DNA of 64,000 nucleotides from Elioraea sp. (GCF_022842375.1 NZ_JALHPR010000025.1:1-64000); one strand, 5' to 3'; positions 16,542 through 24,773 are shown, counted from the first letter of the stretch. The notes: generated from the sequence alone by a model not told the origin. Program-made: numbers and translations.

Positions 16542-16769
16542 ATGGACATTCGCAGCGTTTTTGGAGCCAACGTCAGGAGGTATCGCGTCGCGGCTGGTCT
16601 GAGCCAGGAGGCAGTCGCCGTGAAAATGGGTGTGGACCGCGCCTATGTGAGCGGCATGGAGCGTGGCCAGCAAAATGTCACGCTGTTGACGATGTGGCAT
16701 TTGGCGAAAGCGTTGAAGGTGAAACCTGCCGACCTCCTCGATGAGACGGTTGAGGACGATGAATCCTGA
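16542..16769 (+). CDS. XRE family helix-turn-helix regulator
   Basis: The 75-residue protein is a single Cro/C1-type HTH domain: FGANVRRYRVAAGLSQEAVA, then VDRAYVSGMERGQQNVTLLT and a short acidic tail (VEDDES). The ATG at 16542 gives a standard N terminus; an ATG 18 bases upstream is the alternative. It stands alone on the plus strand inside a minus-strand block. That position, and the palindrome upstream, fit a switch-type regulator of the ICE transfer or maintenance genes. This is inference from fold and context. Confidence 0.88.
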   Translation: MDIRSVFGANVRRYRVAAGLSQEAVAVKMGVDRAYVSGMERGQQNVTLLTMWHLAKALKVKPADLLDETVEDDES

Positions 16770-16944
16770 CTCTACGCCCGTCGCGTGACAGTCCCGCCGC
16801 GGTCGCAAGCCGGATTGTTGGAAAGCACAAAGCCGGCCTGCCGCCGATCCGCAAAACCGATGAGGTGCAAAGTCGTAAGGCCAGCCCGTTCGGGCCAACC
16901 TCGGGGTGCGCGCGTGCGTGCCTTCGTGGCGCCTTGAACGACTA

Positions 16945-16967
16945 CCCCGCCCGAGGATCGGGCGGGG
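16945..16967 (-). terminator. GC-rich hairpin after DUF736 copy 2
   Basis: CCCCGCCCGA (16945-16954) pairs with TCGGGCGGGG (16958-16967) around a GGA loop, a perfect ten-base stem. It lies 13 bases beyond the stop of the leftward DUF736 gene. There is no good T run on that side, so it may stall RNA polymerase or protect the transcript end and not be a full intrinsic terminator. Confidence 0.6.
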
Positions 16968-16979
16968 CGTCGCGGGTGG

Positions 16980-17303
16980 TTAGTCGGCGCGGCGGCCGTT
17001 GGGGCGGGACCAGATCAGGCTGTAGCCCTCGCCGTCCTCGTCGTCGAAGAGGTTGGCGTAGATCGGGGCGGTGAAGCTCGGGTCGTCGAGCTTGAGGCCC
17101 AGATAATCGCGGCCCTCGTTGGATCGCTTGGCCCAGGCGGCGCCGATCTCGACGCGGCCCACGAAGACGCGGTGGCTGGGGGCGTTCTCGCCGGAGCGGT
17201 TGGCTTCGGGAACGATGCGGACGTTCTTCGCCTGGACGCTGAGGGTGACGATTTGGCCGCTGAACTCGTTGCCGGTCTTCTTGAAGGTGCCGATGGTCGC
17301 CAT
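16980..17303 (-). CDS. DUF736 family protein, copy 2
   Basis: The 107-residue protein starts at the ATG at 17303 after a GGAGAAT ribosome-binding site. It shows the DUF736 pattern (MATIGTFKKTGNEFSGQIVT, then EIGAAWAKRS, YLGLKLDDPSF and YANLFDDEDGEGYSLIWSRP). It is more canonical than copy 1 at 13197-13532 and is probably the main copy. A long leader with a structured repeat (17395-17490) precedes it. Function is unknown; the family is a marker of alphaproteobacterial plasmids and ICEs. Confidence 0.94.
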   Translation of the reverse strand: MATIGTFKKTGNEFSGQIVTLSVQAKNVRIVPEANRSGENAPSHRVFVGRVEIGAAWAKRSNEGRDYLGLKLDDPSFTAPIYANLFDDEDGEGYSLIWSRPNGRRAD

Positions 17304-17394
17304 GGTAATTCTCCTTGATGTCTGTTTCGAGCCCGCACCATGCGGCCTCGATGGTGATCGACAGGCCGAAGGCGATCGACGCCGCACCTGCGCG

Positions 17395-17490
17395 CAGGCC
17401 GAAGCGCAGCGGAGGATGGCAGCCAGGCGACTTTGTTGTTTCGCGAGGAATGCCGGCGTAGCCGGCAGGGGAAGAAAGTCGATCGGCGCC
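17395..17490 (-). ncRNA. Structured leader element, copy A (upstream of DUF736)
   Basis: A closing stem is formed by CGACTTT (17428-17434) and AAAGTCG (17475-17481). Inside it is a hairpin TGCCGGC (17451-17457), loop GTA, GCCGGCA (17461-17467). The flank contains a conserved AGCGGAGGATGGC block (plus-strand reading). The same architecture, with different bases in both stems but conserved loops, occurs upstream of the DUF2493 gene. Preserved pairing with changed bases is evidence of a selected RNA or DNA structure. The minus strand is assigned because both copies lie upstream of leftward genes; which strand is active is not proven. Confidence 0.5.
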
Positions 17491-17887
17491 ATTGCGGCAT
17501 AGGCGATCGAGGCGCAGCCGACCTTCGGCCAGATCAGCCCATCGAAGAGGTCGCTTGGAGTGCTCGATTAGACAGAGGTGTGTCGAGGAGAACGTGGCCG
17601 ACCCGTCGCCTTCCCCGCTAGACCGGCACGTTCAGCACGGCATCCGTACCCGCGTCCGGCCGATGAAAGGGGAGCGTCGCCCCGGCCGCGTAGACGAAAG
17701 ACGTCTCAAGGATTCACCATCGTGGTGTTGAGCGAGCAGCTTCGCCGATTGGCTTGCGTTTTCCGAAGGGCTTCAATGTAGGCTGCTCAAGTCTAGTCGA
17801 GAGGCGCTCTATCGCATCGCCTTGCCAACAGACGACAAGGGCGGCGGATGGAAAGCCTTGCTCGGCCGCACCTTCCGTGCAGCGCGC
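17491..17887. other. Gene-free stretch
   Basis: About 400 bases separate the leader element from the membrane-protein gene. No open frame here has a plausible start or family feature, and I see no RNA gene. Local GC-rich palindromes are short and unremarkable. It may contain the promoter for the leftward DUF736 gene. Confidence 0.5.
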
Positions 17888-18484
17888 TTAAGCGCGCACC
17901 ATGCCGCCTTGTCCCGAGGGCGCGGGCCCAGCCAGCGTCGTCACGCGAACGAACGCGGTGACGCCGACTGCAATGGCGCCGATCACAGAGAAGATGATCT
18001 GCCACGTCTCGGACGGCATGGTGTGTTTCACGATGCCGTGGGTGGCGTGGTAGCCGGCGATTGCGGCCGGCGCGACGAAGGCGATGGCGATCGCGAGCTT
18101 CAGCCAGAGCGGCTTCACGAACAAGAGCAGGAGCTGGCCGGCGCCGAGCGTGACCAAGCCCGCGACAAATCCGACGGCAATAGCTCCGAGCCATCCCGCG
18201 CCAGTGCCGTAAGCCCATGCGCCGACTGTGACGCCGGCGAACAAAGGCAGCGCATAGACTGCGAGATAGAACAGCAAACAGCAGAGGACGCCGATCGCTG
18301 CGATGCTGGCGATGATACCAATGAAGATCATGGCGATGGTCTCCCGTGAGAAATGTCTGACGGTCGCGCCTTCCACCACCACCGCGGCGCGGCGCGGCGC
18401 AATAGTAGTCGAAATCGAGCGAAAACGGGAGAGGAAATCTCGTAGGACTTCCGCTCCCGCGCGCAAGTTCTTCACCACCGTCAT
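17888..18484 (-). CDS. Conserved membrane protein of the ICE maintenance block
   Basis: The 198-residue frame has a basic N-terminal region followed by about four or five hydrophobic segments. They start with MIFIGIIASIAAIGVLCCLL and later include WLKLAIAIAFVAPAAIAG. The start could be the ATG at 18484 or the ATG at 18331, which begins exactly at the first membrane helix and is preceded by a GGAGA-like sequence. The second would give a 147-residue membrane protein. No known domain is recognised. It lies 13 bases after DUF2493 in the same direction, so the two are probably co-transcribed. Confidence 0.72.
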   Translation of the reverse strand: MTVVKNLRAGAEVLRDFLSRFRSISTTIAPRRAAVVVEGATVRHFSRETIAMIFIGIIASIAAIGVLCCLLFYLAVYALPLFAGVTVGAWAYGTGAGWLGAIAVGFVAGLVTLGAGQLLLLFVKPLWLKLAIAIAFVAPAAIAGYHATHGIVKHTMPSETWQIIFSVIGAIAVGVTAFVRVTTLAGPAPSGQGGMVRA

Positions 18485-18497
18485 TCGGTGGCGGCGC

Positions 18498-19424
18498 CTA
18501 AGCGCCGCCGAATTTCCAGACGGGAATGCCGAGCTTGCGGGCCTTGTCGGCGAGGTTCTCCTGAATGCCGGTGCCGGGGAAGACTATGACGCCAATCGGC
18601 AGGATTTCGAGCATCTGATCGTTGCGCTTGAACGGCGCGGCCTTGGCGTGTTTCGTCCAGTCGGGTTTGAAAGCGATCTGCGGCACTTGGCGGTGATCGG
18701 CCCAGCGGGCCGCGATCCGTTCGGCCCCCTTCGGCGAACCGCCGTGCATCAGCACCATGTCGGCGTGCTTGGCGTGGACCTGATCGAGCTTCGCCCAGAT
18801 GAGCCGGTGATCGTTGAAGTCGAGGCCGCCGGTCAGGGCGATCTTCGGACCCGTTGGCAGCATCACTTCGGTTTCGGCGCGGCGCTTCGCAGCGAGGAAA
18901 TCGCGACTGTCGATCATGGCCGAGGTCGTGGCCTTGTGGTTGACCATCGATCCGCTGCGGGGCTTCCAGCTTGAGCCGCTGTGGTGCTCGAAGTGCTCGG
19001 CGGCCTGGTCGCGCATCAACTCGAAGGCATCGCGTCGTTCGACGAGGGTCTGGCCCTCGGCGGTGAGCCGCTCCAGCTCGACGGACTTCACCTCGGAGCC
19101 GTCCTGTTCTCGCTGGCTCCGCCGCTGCGCCTGCTCGTTGTCGTCCAGCTCGCGTTCGATCCGGCCGGTGGCGCGATGGAAAAGATTGACGGTCGACCAG
19201 AGCAAGTCGTCGAGGTCAGGTTCGAGGCGCGTGTCCTGTAGGGTGACAATCAGCGCATCGAAGATGTCGGCGATGGCGCCGGCGACGGTGTTCCCTTCGG
19301 GCAGCGGCCTCGGGTCGAGTTCGTCCTGGAAAGGGCGGAAGCCGTAAAGCTGGAGTTCGGTGAGAACGTGGTCGGTAGGCGATGACGTGTGATGTGGCTC
19401 GAAGTCGTCGCGATCGCTTGACAT
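18498..19424 (-). CDS. DUF2493 domain protein (YAcAr/SLOG-like)
   Basis: The 308-residue protein has an acidic, helical N-terminal half. The C-terminal DUF2493 domain runs from about 190 to 290: KIALTGGLDFNDHRLIWAKL, then MVLMHGGSPKGAERIAARWA and VIVFPGTG near the end. The fold is Rossmann-like and related to nucleotide-binding SLOG proteins, so a nucleotide ligand is plausible. Function in ICEs is unknown. The ATG at 19424 follows a GGAGCATCCC leader, and a structured leader element lies 75 to 200 bases upstream. Confidence 0.9.
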   Translation of the reverse strand: MSSDRDDFEPHHTSSPTDHVLTELQLYGFRPFQDELDPRPLPEGNTVAGAIADIFDALIVTLQDTRLEPDLDDLLWSTVNLFHRATGRIERELDDNEQAQRRSQREQDGSEVKSVELERLTAEGQTLVERRDAFELMRDQAAEHFEHHSGSSWKPRSGSMVNHKATTSAMIDSRDFLAAKRRAETEVMLPTGPKIALTGGLDFNDHRLIWAKLDQVHAKHADMVLMHGGSPKGAERIAARWADHRQVPQIAFKPDWTKHAKAAPFKRNDQMLEILPIGVIVFPGTGIQENLADKARKLGIPVWKFGGA

Positions 19425-19742
19425 GGGATGCTCCTTCGTCGGTCTGACCGCGACCCTCGCGGCCTTCTGGCGACGAAAGCCGTCGGGCGGGCCGGACCTG
19501 CACCCGGAGCGAAGCGCAGGGCCGAAGCGTCAGCGGAGGATGGCGAAGCCCGGTTGTTTTGCTTCGCGATGCAAAGGCCCGGAGGGCCGGCGGAAAAGAA
19601 CCGGGCGCAGCCATTGCCGGGCCGGACCGTTTGACGGCCGATCGCCCTCTCGAAGGCCGGGTGCGGTCTCTCCGGCGAGATGGGAAGCAGCCAGAGCGGT
19701 CGCGCTGACATGGCCCGCCAGCATCGCGTTCGCCTTCCCGCA
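19425..19742. other. Leader and intergenic region upstream of DUF2493
   Basis: This 318-base gap contains no convincing gene. Its main content is copy B of the structured leader (19500-19625). The remainder toward the Toprim gene is GC-rich without a recognised motif. Several overlapping short open frames across it have no family features and are rejected. Confidence 0.55.
19500..19625 (-). ncRNA. Structured leader element, copy B (upstream of DUF2493)
   Basis: The closing stem is GCCCGGTT (19548-19555) with AACCGGGC (19599-19606). The inner hairpin is GGCCC (19576-19580), loop GGA, GGGCC (19584-19588). Flanking blocks shared with copy A include CAGCGGAGGATGGC and a TTGTTTTGCTTCGCGA-like segment (TTGTTGTTTCGCGA in A). 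Both stems differ in sequence from copy A but keep pairing. Distance to the downstream start codon is similar in both copies. This could be a regulatory RNA leader or a protein-binding site. Confidence 0.5.
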
Positions 19743-20786
19743 CTACGTCGCATCGACCGCCATGAGGCGTGCAACATCTTCCGGGGCGAGCTGGACGCGG
19801 ACGTTTGCGCAGAGTGCGACGGTGCCGAGCAGCCTGAGATCCTCGTTGAAATCCCCGAGCCTTGGCGACAGCACGATCGCCTCGACCCCGACAGCGTTTG
19901 CCCTGTCGATCAGGCTATCTCGCGCGCTATCACCGGCCGGATCGTCATCACGCACGATGTAGAGCCGGCGGAGTGTTGCCGGGAACAGGATGGCTGCGAG
20001 ATGCGCGGCCGATAGCGCGGCGACCATCGGCATGCGGGGCGACGCCATCCGCAGCGACAGAATGGTTTCGATACCTTCGCCGGCCGCCATCACATCATGC
20101 GCCATACCGAACCGAACCGCGTGGCCGAGGAGGTCGCCCATCGCCCGCCTGGGCGTGTCGAGCGGCGCCTTGCCGCTGCCGTCGGGTGCAAGCCAGGTGC
20201 GATGGGCGCCAGTGATCCGGCCGCCGAGATCGGTGACGGATGCGATCATCGCCGGCCAGCTCTCGGTCGGGTTATGCTCGTCCGGCCTGTAATAGCATCG
20301 CGGGTGAAAGCGCAGCGATCCGGTTCCGTGCAAAGCCGTGATGCCGCGTGCCCGCAAATACCTGTCCACGACAGTGCCCGGAATCGGTTGCGATATCGCG
20401 AAGAGCCGGCGTGCCGCCTCCGGCGATCCGGTCGGAACTTGCGCCTGCTGCGGACTTGATTGCCGCTCAGGCTCGGGATGCGGAAGGCTGAGGAAGGCGC
20501 GCGCCTCTTCGGCGACGTCCTTGAAATCCATCAGGCCGCGCGTCTCGCGGATAACATCGAGCAAATCGCCGTGTTCGCCAGTGGCGGCGTCGGTCCATTT
20601 GCCCGCAGCGCCCTTGCCGGATTCGGCGCCTTTTAGGCGGACGAACATCGACCGCCCCGGCGTGTTGCGGGCATCGCCTACCAGCCAATAGCGTCCTTCA
20701 CGACGGCCGTTGGAAAGATAGTGACGGCAGACCGCCTCAGCCTGGCTGGCCATACGGCGTGCTAGATCGGATGCATTGTCCGACAT
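19743..20786 (-). CDS. Toprim-domain primase-like protein
   Basis: The 347-residue protein has an N-terminal primase-like zinc-free domain (KWTDAATGEHGDLLDVIRET near 60-82). The middle segment has WPAMIASVTDLGGRITGAHR and TWLAPDGSGKA. A Toprim domain begins about residue 230, with the catalytic glutamate in AAGEGIETILSL and the acidic DDDPAGD motif near 277. These are hallmarks of DUF7146/Toprim proteins of plasmids and ICEs. It probably synthesises primers or processes DNA during transfer or replication. It lies upstream of the DUF2493 gene on the same strand and after a strong terminator of parB. Confidence 0.9.
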   Translation of the reverse strand: MSDNASDLARRMASQAEAVCRHYLSNGRREGRYWLVGDARNTPGRSMFVRLKGAESGKGAAGKWTDAATGEHGDLLDVIRETRGLMDFKDVAEEARAFLSLPHPEPERQSSPQQAQVPTGSPEAARRLFAISQPIPGTVVDRYLRARGITALHGTGSLRFHPRCYYRPDEHNPTESWPAMIASVTDLGGRITGAHRTWLAPDGSGKAPLDTPRRAMGDLLGHAVRFGMAHDVMAAGEGIETILSLRMASPRMPMVAALSAAHLAAILFPATLRRLYIVRDDDPAGDSARDSLIDRANAVGVEAIVLSPRLGDFNEDLRLLGTVALCANVRVQLAPEDVARLMAVDAT

Positions 20787-20807
20787 TGTGTCCTCCGAGA
20801 CGAAAAA

Positions 20808-20831
20808 GGGCCCGCCATCGCTGGCGGGCCC
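20808..20831 (-). terminator. Rho-independent terminator of the ParB-like gene
   Basis: GGGCCCGCCA (20808-20817) pairs with TGGCGGGCCC (20822-20831) around a four-base loop. On the minus strand the hairpin is followed by TTTTTCG, a good T run. It lies 25 bases after the ParB stop and just before the Toprim gene, so the two genes are separately transcribed. Confidence 0.88.
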
Positions 20832-20855
20832 CTGGCGGTGCGGTTGGCGCCTTCG

Positions 20856-22982
20856 TTATTCGGCCGCGGTCGCGTGGGCTTCGAGCGCGACCGAGTCATC
20901 CTCGGCCACTTCCTCGTCTTCCACCACGGCCGTTTCGCCGCCGTCCGCCGTCATTTCTTCGCCCGTTGCATCGGCGTCTGCTTCCGCGGCGTCGATGGCG
21001 TCGGTCGCAACGGCGTTCGGCACATCGCGACCGGGTGTGCGCAGCGGCTCCGGAAGCCATCCAGATCCGGCCAACAGCGTCTCGGCCTGCGCCGCCATCT
21101 CGGCCTTCTTCAGGTGCTCGATGCGGTCACCCGCCCGCGCGCCTTTCGCCTCCCGCACGGCTGCGAGGATGCGGGCCTTGGTCACCCGGCCGAAATAGGT
21201 GTCGATCGTCGGCGTCCAACCGGCGGCGACCATGTCGAGATCGACGGCATGGGCGATCCGGTCGGCGTGGGCCAGCGCGCGAGGCTTGCGACTGTAGGCC
21301 TCATAGATCGCGTTGACCGATAGCGAGACGCAATGCGCGAACAGCGACTGACGGCTGTCACCGTCGAAGGTCATAAGCCCGTCCCAAAGTTCGGCCGGTT
21401 CCTTAGGCAGGGCAGTGAGCCAAGCCTGATGCCGGGCGTCGAATGCGGCGGCAAGCGCATTGTCGGCAAGGCCCGGCGCCTGAGCACTGAAACCGGCGCT
21501 CTTTAGATCAAGCTCAAGACAGGTGTCTTGCGCATAGCGGTAGAACACCTTGAGACACAGGGCGTGAAGCGCCGCGACGAAGGCGATGTCAGGATTTTCG
21601 CCCAGCGCGTGCCGAAGCGCGAGGGTCCGATGGGACGTCAGCTCGGTCATCAGCCGGTCGGGGATCGGCTTGATACCATCGTCCTCGGGCTCATCCGCAG
21701 GAGCCTCCGTGCCCGCGACCACGCTCGTACCGTCATGCTCGGCTCGCACCGTGATCGTCGGCTCGTCGGCCGGATCGGTCTCGGCGTCGTTCTCCGGGAT
21801 GATTGGACGTTCGTCCTCGGGGCGGACATAGCCGCGCTCGACGCGCAGGGCGCCCGAACCGTCGATGCTGACGAAGGCGCCAGCTCGCACGATCTCCTCG
21901 GGAACGAAGGCCTGGGGGTGATCATCGAAGGCGGCAAGCGCCGTCTCGATCTCGCCGAGCCGCTGATCGACCTCGTCGGGCAGTTCCTCGGCTTCGGCGT
22001 AGGTCTCCTCCAGACCGTCCATCTCGGCTTGCAACGCATCGCGCTTCGCCTGCTCATCGTCGGTGAGCGGAACCTTCTCGCCGCGCAATTGCCACAGACC
22101 ATAGGTGTGACCGTAGGCGAAGTCAGGCGCGACATCGATCCACTTCCAGCCTTCGGCGCGGATCGCCTCGGACTGCTCACGCAGCTTCTCGGCCACCAGC
22201 ATGTCGAGGAGACCGACATCCTGCAGCCAGCCGCCGTCATCGCCCTGGAACAGGTCGCGCAGAATCACGCCGCCCGCCTCGGTGTAGGCGTCGAGGCCGA
22301 TGAACTGTGCGCGCTTGTCAGACGCCCGCACGGCGCCCTCGGTGAGCATCCGGCGGATGGCATGCGGCTCCTTGGAGTAGGACTGACTCAGGCGCTCGAA
22401 CACCTGTTCCTGGCGCTCATGATCGCCGTTGACGGTGAACGCCATGAGCTGGTCCAGCGTCATGCCGTCGTCGGCATAGACGTCGAGCAGCTTGGGCGAG
22501 ACGGATGCGAGGCGCAGGCGCTGCTTGACGACCGACACGGCGACGAAGAAGGCCGCCGCGATGTCCTCCTCGGATTGGCCCTTCTCACGCAGCGCCAGAA
22601 AGGCCCGGAACTGATCGAGCGGATGCAGCGGCGCGCGCTGGACGTTCTCGGCGAGGCTGTCTTCCTCGGGGATGCCGTCCTCGCGCACGACGCAGGGCAC
22701 GGGCGCGGTCTTGGCCAAGCGCTTCTGCTTGACCAGAAGTTCGAGCGCACGGAAGCGACGGCCGCCGGCCGGAATCTCGAACATGCCGGTCTCGACGCCT
22801 TCGGCATCGCGAACCGGCCGCACGGTGATGCTCTGCAGGAGCGTGCGCCGGGCGATGTCCTCGGCCAGCTCGTCGATCGAGATGCCGGCCTTGATCCGGC
22901 GAACATTCGACTGGCTCAGCACCAGCTTGTTGAACGGGATGTCCCGCGATGAGGACAGGACGATCTTCTGAACTCGGGTCAT
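20856..22982 (-). CDS. Large ParB/RepB/Spo0J-like protein
   Basis: The 708-residue protein has an N-terminal ParB domain (SQSNVRRIKAGISIDELAED, GGRRFRALELL, ENVQRAPLHPLDQFRAFLAL, KQRLRLASVSPKLLDVY). A long helical region follows, ending in an acidic Ala/Glu tail. The start is set at the ATG at 22982, because the GGAGA box fits this codon and the same leader precedes DUF932; an ATG 6 bases upstream is inside that box. ParB-fold proteins bind DNA and hydrolyse CTP. Its partner ParA appears lost from this window, so it may act in gene control or ICE maintenance and not in segregation. Confidence 0.92.
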   Translation of the reverse strand: MTRVQKIVLSSSRDIPFNKLVLSQSNVRRIKAGISIDELAEDIARRTLLQSITVRPVRDAEGVETGMFEIPAGGRRFRALELLVKQKRLAKTAPVPCVVREDGIPEEDSLAENVQRAPLHPLDQFRAFLALREKGQSEEDIAAAFFVAVSVVKQRLRLASVSPKLLDVYADDGMTLDQLMAFTVNGDHERQEQVFERLSQSYSKEPHAIRRMLTEGAVRASDKRAQFIGLDAYTEAGGVILRDLFQGDDGGWLQDVGLLDMLVAEKLREQSEAIRAEGWKWIDVAPDFAYGHTYGLWQLRGEKVPLTDDEQAKRDALQAEMDGLEETYAEAEELPDEVDQRLGEIETALAAFDDHPQAFVPEEIVRAGAFVSIDGSGALRVERGYVRPEDERPIIPENDAETDPADEPTITVRAEHDGTSVVAGTEAPADEPEDDGIKPIPDRLMTELTSHRTLALRHALGENPDIAFVAALHALCLKVFYRYAQDTCLELDLKSAGFSAQAPGLADNALAAAFDARHQAWLTALPKEPAELWDGLMTFDGDSRQSLFAHCVSLSVNAIYEAYSRKPRALAHADRIAHAVDLDMVAAGWTPTIDTYFGRVTKARILAAVREAKGARAGDRIEHLKKAEMAAQAETLLAGSGWLPEPLRTPGRDVPNAVATDAIDAAEADADATGEEMTADGGETAVVEDEEVAEDDSVALEAHATAAE

Positions 22983-22989
22983 GGTCATT

Positions 22990-23062
22990 CTCCATGACGG
23001 GCGGCCGTGAGACTCTCTCTCGACCTCAACCCGTCACGAAGCGAGCGCAGCCCTCTTCCTCT
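22990..23062 (-). promoter_or_regulatory. Repeated hairpin leader, copy 1 (ParB-like gene)
   Basis: On the minus strand the leader contains TGACGGG and CCCGTCA arms (23030-23036 and 22995-23001) enclosing a GAGAGAGAG tract, directly before the ribosome-binding site. An almost identical leader precedes DUF932 at 24345-24420. The ribosome-binding GGAG is next to the hairpin base, so folding could limit translation. The copies suggest joint regulation of the two genes. Confidence 0.6.
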
Positions 23063-23091
23063 AGGAGGTTGGGGCTGCGCGGTATCGTAAA

Positions 23092-23121
23092 GGCGTGGAG
23101 CCGCGAACCCGGCTCCACGCC
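23092..23121 (-). terminator. Hairpin terminator after DUF932
   Basis: GGCGTGGAGCC (23092-23102) pairs perfectly with GGCTCCACGCC (23111-23121) around an eight-base loop. On the minus strand it is followed by TTTACG, a weak T run. It lies eight bases after the DUF932 stop, so it is the probable transcript end of that gene. Confidence 0.78.
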
Positions 23122-23129
23122 TTCCCTTG

Positions 23130-24341
23130 TTATCGGACGCTGGAAAGCAGTTTCGCGGCCTTGCCCTCCAGCTCCATCCGCGCATCCTGATGCGGCTTGG
23201 CGCGGGCGAGCGCGGTGATCCCCTGTACGAAGTCGAAGATCGATTCGGGCGGCCGCCCTTCTTCCTCCAGCACTGTGGCGATGATTTTCTCGGTCTCTGG
23301 ACGCGAGAAGCCGCGCCGGCGCAAGAAGCTCTCGCGATCCTCGTCCTTCCGGGCAACGATCTGCTCGCGTGCGGCCCTGATCCCCGCCAGAAACGGCGCG
23401 GGCGACGAGGTGGCGAAGCGTTCCAGCGCCGGTGCAGCCTGATGCGCGAACCGGTTGCTGGCGAACTTGCTGTGGCGAATCGAGATTTCCTCGAAGCCCT
23501 CGGCGCCCCAGATGTTGCGATTCATGCAGACGGCACGGAGATAGAAGGACGCCATGCCGAGCGTCTTGGAGCCTACCTCGCTGTTCCAGCAATAGAAGCC
23601 CCGGAAGTAGAGATCCGGGTCGCCGTTGGGCAGCCGGCCGGCTTCGATCGGGTGGGCGTCATCGACCAGGAAGAGGAAGACATCCCGATCGGAGGCGTAG
23701 AGGGTGGTTGTGTCCTTGGTCACTTCGACGAACGGGTTGTGCGTCATGGTCGACCAGTCGAGCAGGCCCGGGACCTTCCAGCGCGTATCGCCCGTGCCCT
23801 CACCGGCGATCTTCATGACCGCGGCGACCAGCTCATGGTCCCAGATGCGGCCATAGTCCGGGCCGGTGACGGCGCGCAGTTCGATCCGGCCATCGTCCGC
23901 CTCCAGCGTCTTCACCAGCTCGGCCCGGTGCGAGAGCAGCCCGTGCTGCATGTTGATGCCGGCAAGCGGCGCGGGGAGCTGCCGCATATAGCCGGCGGGC
24001 GCGCCGACCAGGCTGCACATCTGGCCGAATGACCAGTGCGTGGGAGCGATGGGCTCCTCGCGGCCGGGCACGATCAGCGCCAGACGTTCGGCGTTATCGC
24101 GACTGGCCTCGACACGAAGGGTCCGGGTCTCGACGGTGCGGGCGGTGGCGCGGTCGGCGCGCGCGCGAACGGCGGCGTAGAGAGCGCTGAGCGACAGATA
24201 GCGCTCGTCGTCGGGCCGCGAGAACCATTCGGACGACACGCGCCCGATCCGTTCGCCGCGCGAGATGTCGACTTTATAGCCGGCTGAAGCCGGCGGGGCA
24301 CCGAAGTCGTCGCGATCGGCAATAGTGCTTATCCGGGTCAT
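23130..24341 (-). CDS. DUF932 domain protein
   Basis: The 403-residue protein carries the DUF932 pattern: YLSLSALYAAVRARADRATAR, FGQMCSLVGAPAGYMRQLPA, YGRIWDHELVAAVMKIA and FYCWNSEVGSKTLGMASFYL. It ends with KPHQDARMELEGKAAKLLSS. DUF932 proteins are common in phage, plasmid and ICE genomes and resemble YfdX/LGT-like single-strand DNA or anti-restriction accessory proteins, but the role is unproven. The ATG at 24341 follows a GGAG eight bases away. The gene shares a hairpin leader with parB and ends in its own terminator. Confidence 0.93.
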   Translation of the reverse strand: MTRISTIADRDDFGAPPASAGYKVDISRGERIGRVSSEWFSRPDDERYLSLSALYAAVRARADRATARTVETRTLRVEASRDNAERLALIVPGREEPIAPTHWSFGQMCSLVGAPAGYMRQLPAPLAGINMQHGLLSHRAELVKTLEADDGRIELRAVTGPDYGRIWDHELVAAVMKIAGEGTGDTRWKVPGLLDWSTMTHNPFVEVTKDTTTLYASDRDVFLFLVDDAHPIEAGRLPNGDPDLYFRGFYCWNSEVGSKTLGMASFYLRAVCMNRNIWGAEGFEEISIRHSKFASNRFAHQAAPALERFATSSPAPFLAGIRAAREQIVARKDEDRESFLRRRGFSRPETEKIIATVLEEEGRPPESIFDFVQGITALARAKPHQDARMELEGKAAKLLSSVR

Positions 24342-24344
24342 GGC

Positions 24345-24420
24345 AGAATCTCCATGACGGGCCGGCCGGGAGCCTCTCTCTCGACCCTCAACCCGTCACG
24401 GCGACAGCCGCAGCCCTCTC
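24345..24420 (-). promoter_or_regulatory. Repeated hairpin leader, copy 2 (DUF932)
   Basis: TGACGGG (24355-24361, plus strand) pairs with CCCGTCA (24392-24398), enclosing a GAGAGAGAG tract when read on the minus strand. This matches the ParB leader at 22990-23062 over roughly 75 bases with few differences and the same spacing to the start codon. It is probably a shared operator or RNA hairpin that couples the two maintenance genes. Confidence 0.6.
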
Positions 24421-24773
24421 ACTTTTATGGGCCCTTCCGTGTCAAGCGGATCCTCCAGGCGGACACGCGGAGCCAATCGCCGGCGATGAGCGGCACGTGA
24501 ACGGTCGCGGCAGTGTACGTCAGGCCGTGCAGCCACAAACAACCCGGAGAGAGCGTCGTCTCGGCAACGCCGGCGTCTCGCCGGCTCGACTTTTATCCGG
24601 TTCGATGCCTCCGCCGTGCGGTGGAGGTCGCGACCACAATCCCGTTTGCTGCGGGTTTGACGCTCCGGCGGACGGGACCCTTCTCTGCGAGCGGCATTTC
24701 TCAGCCAAGTGAGAGGGCGGTCACACGTCCCTCCGGTCCCTCCTGCCGTTGCCGGCAGAAGAAACTCAATTGG
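24421..24773. other. Intergenic region between DUF932 leader and IS110 gene
   Basis: No gene is supported in these 350 bases. A weak third echo of the structured leader is possible near 24545-24600, where an inner CGCCGGC/GCCGGCG hairpin is enclosed by ACCCGGA and TCCGGTT segments on the plus strand. It lacks the conserved AGCGGAGGATGGC block, so it is not called. A short plus-strand frame at 24497-24712 has no recognisable features. Confidence 0.4.

Noticed and set aside
24497-24712. 71-codon plus-strand frame with cysteines near its end
   Set aside because: No ribosome-binding site and no recognised motif; region is intergenic with inverted repeats.
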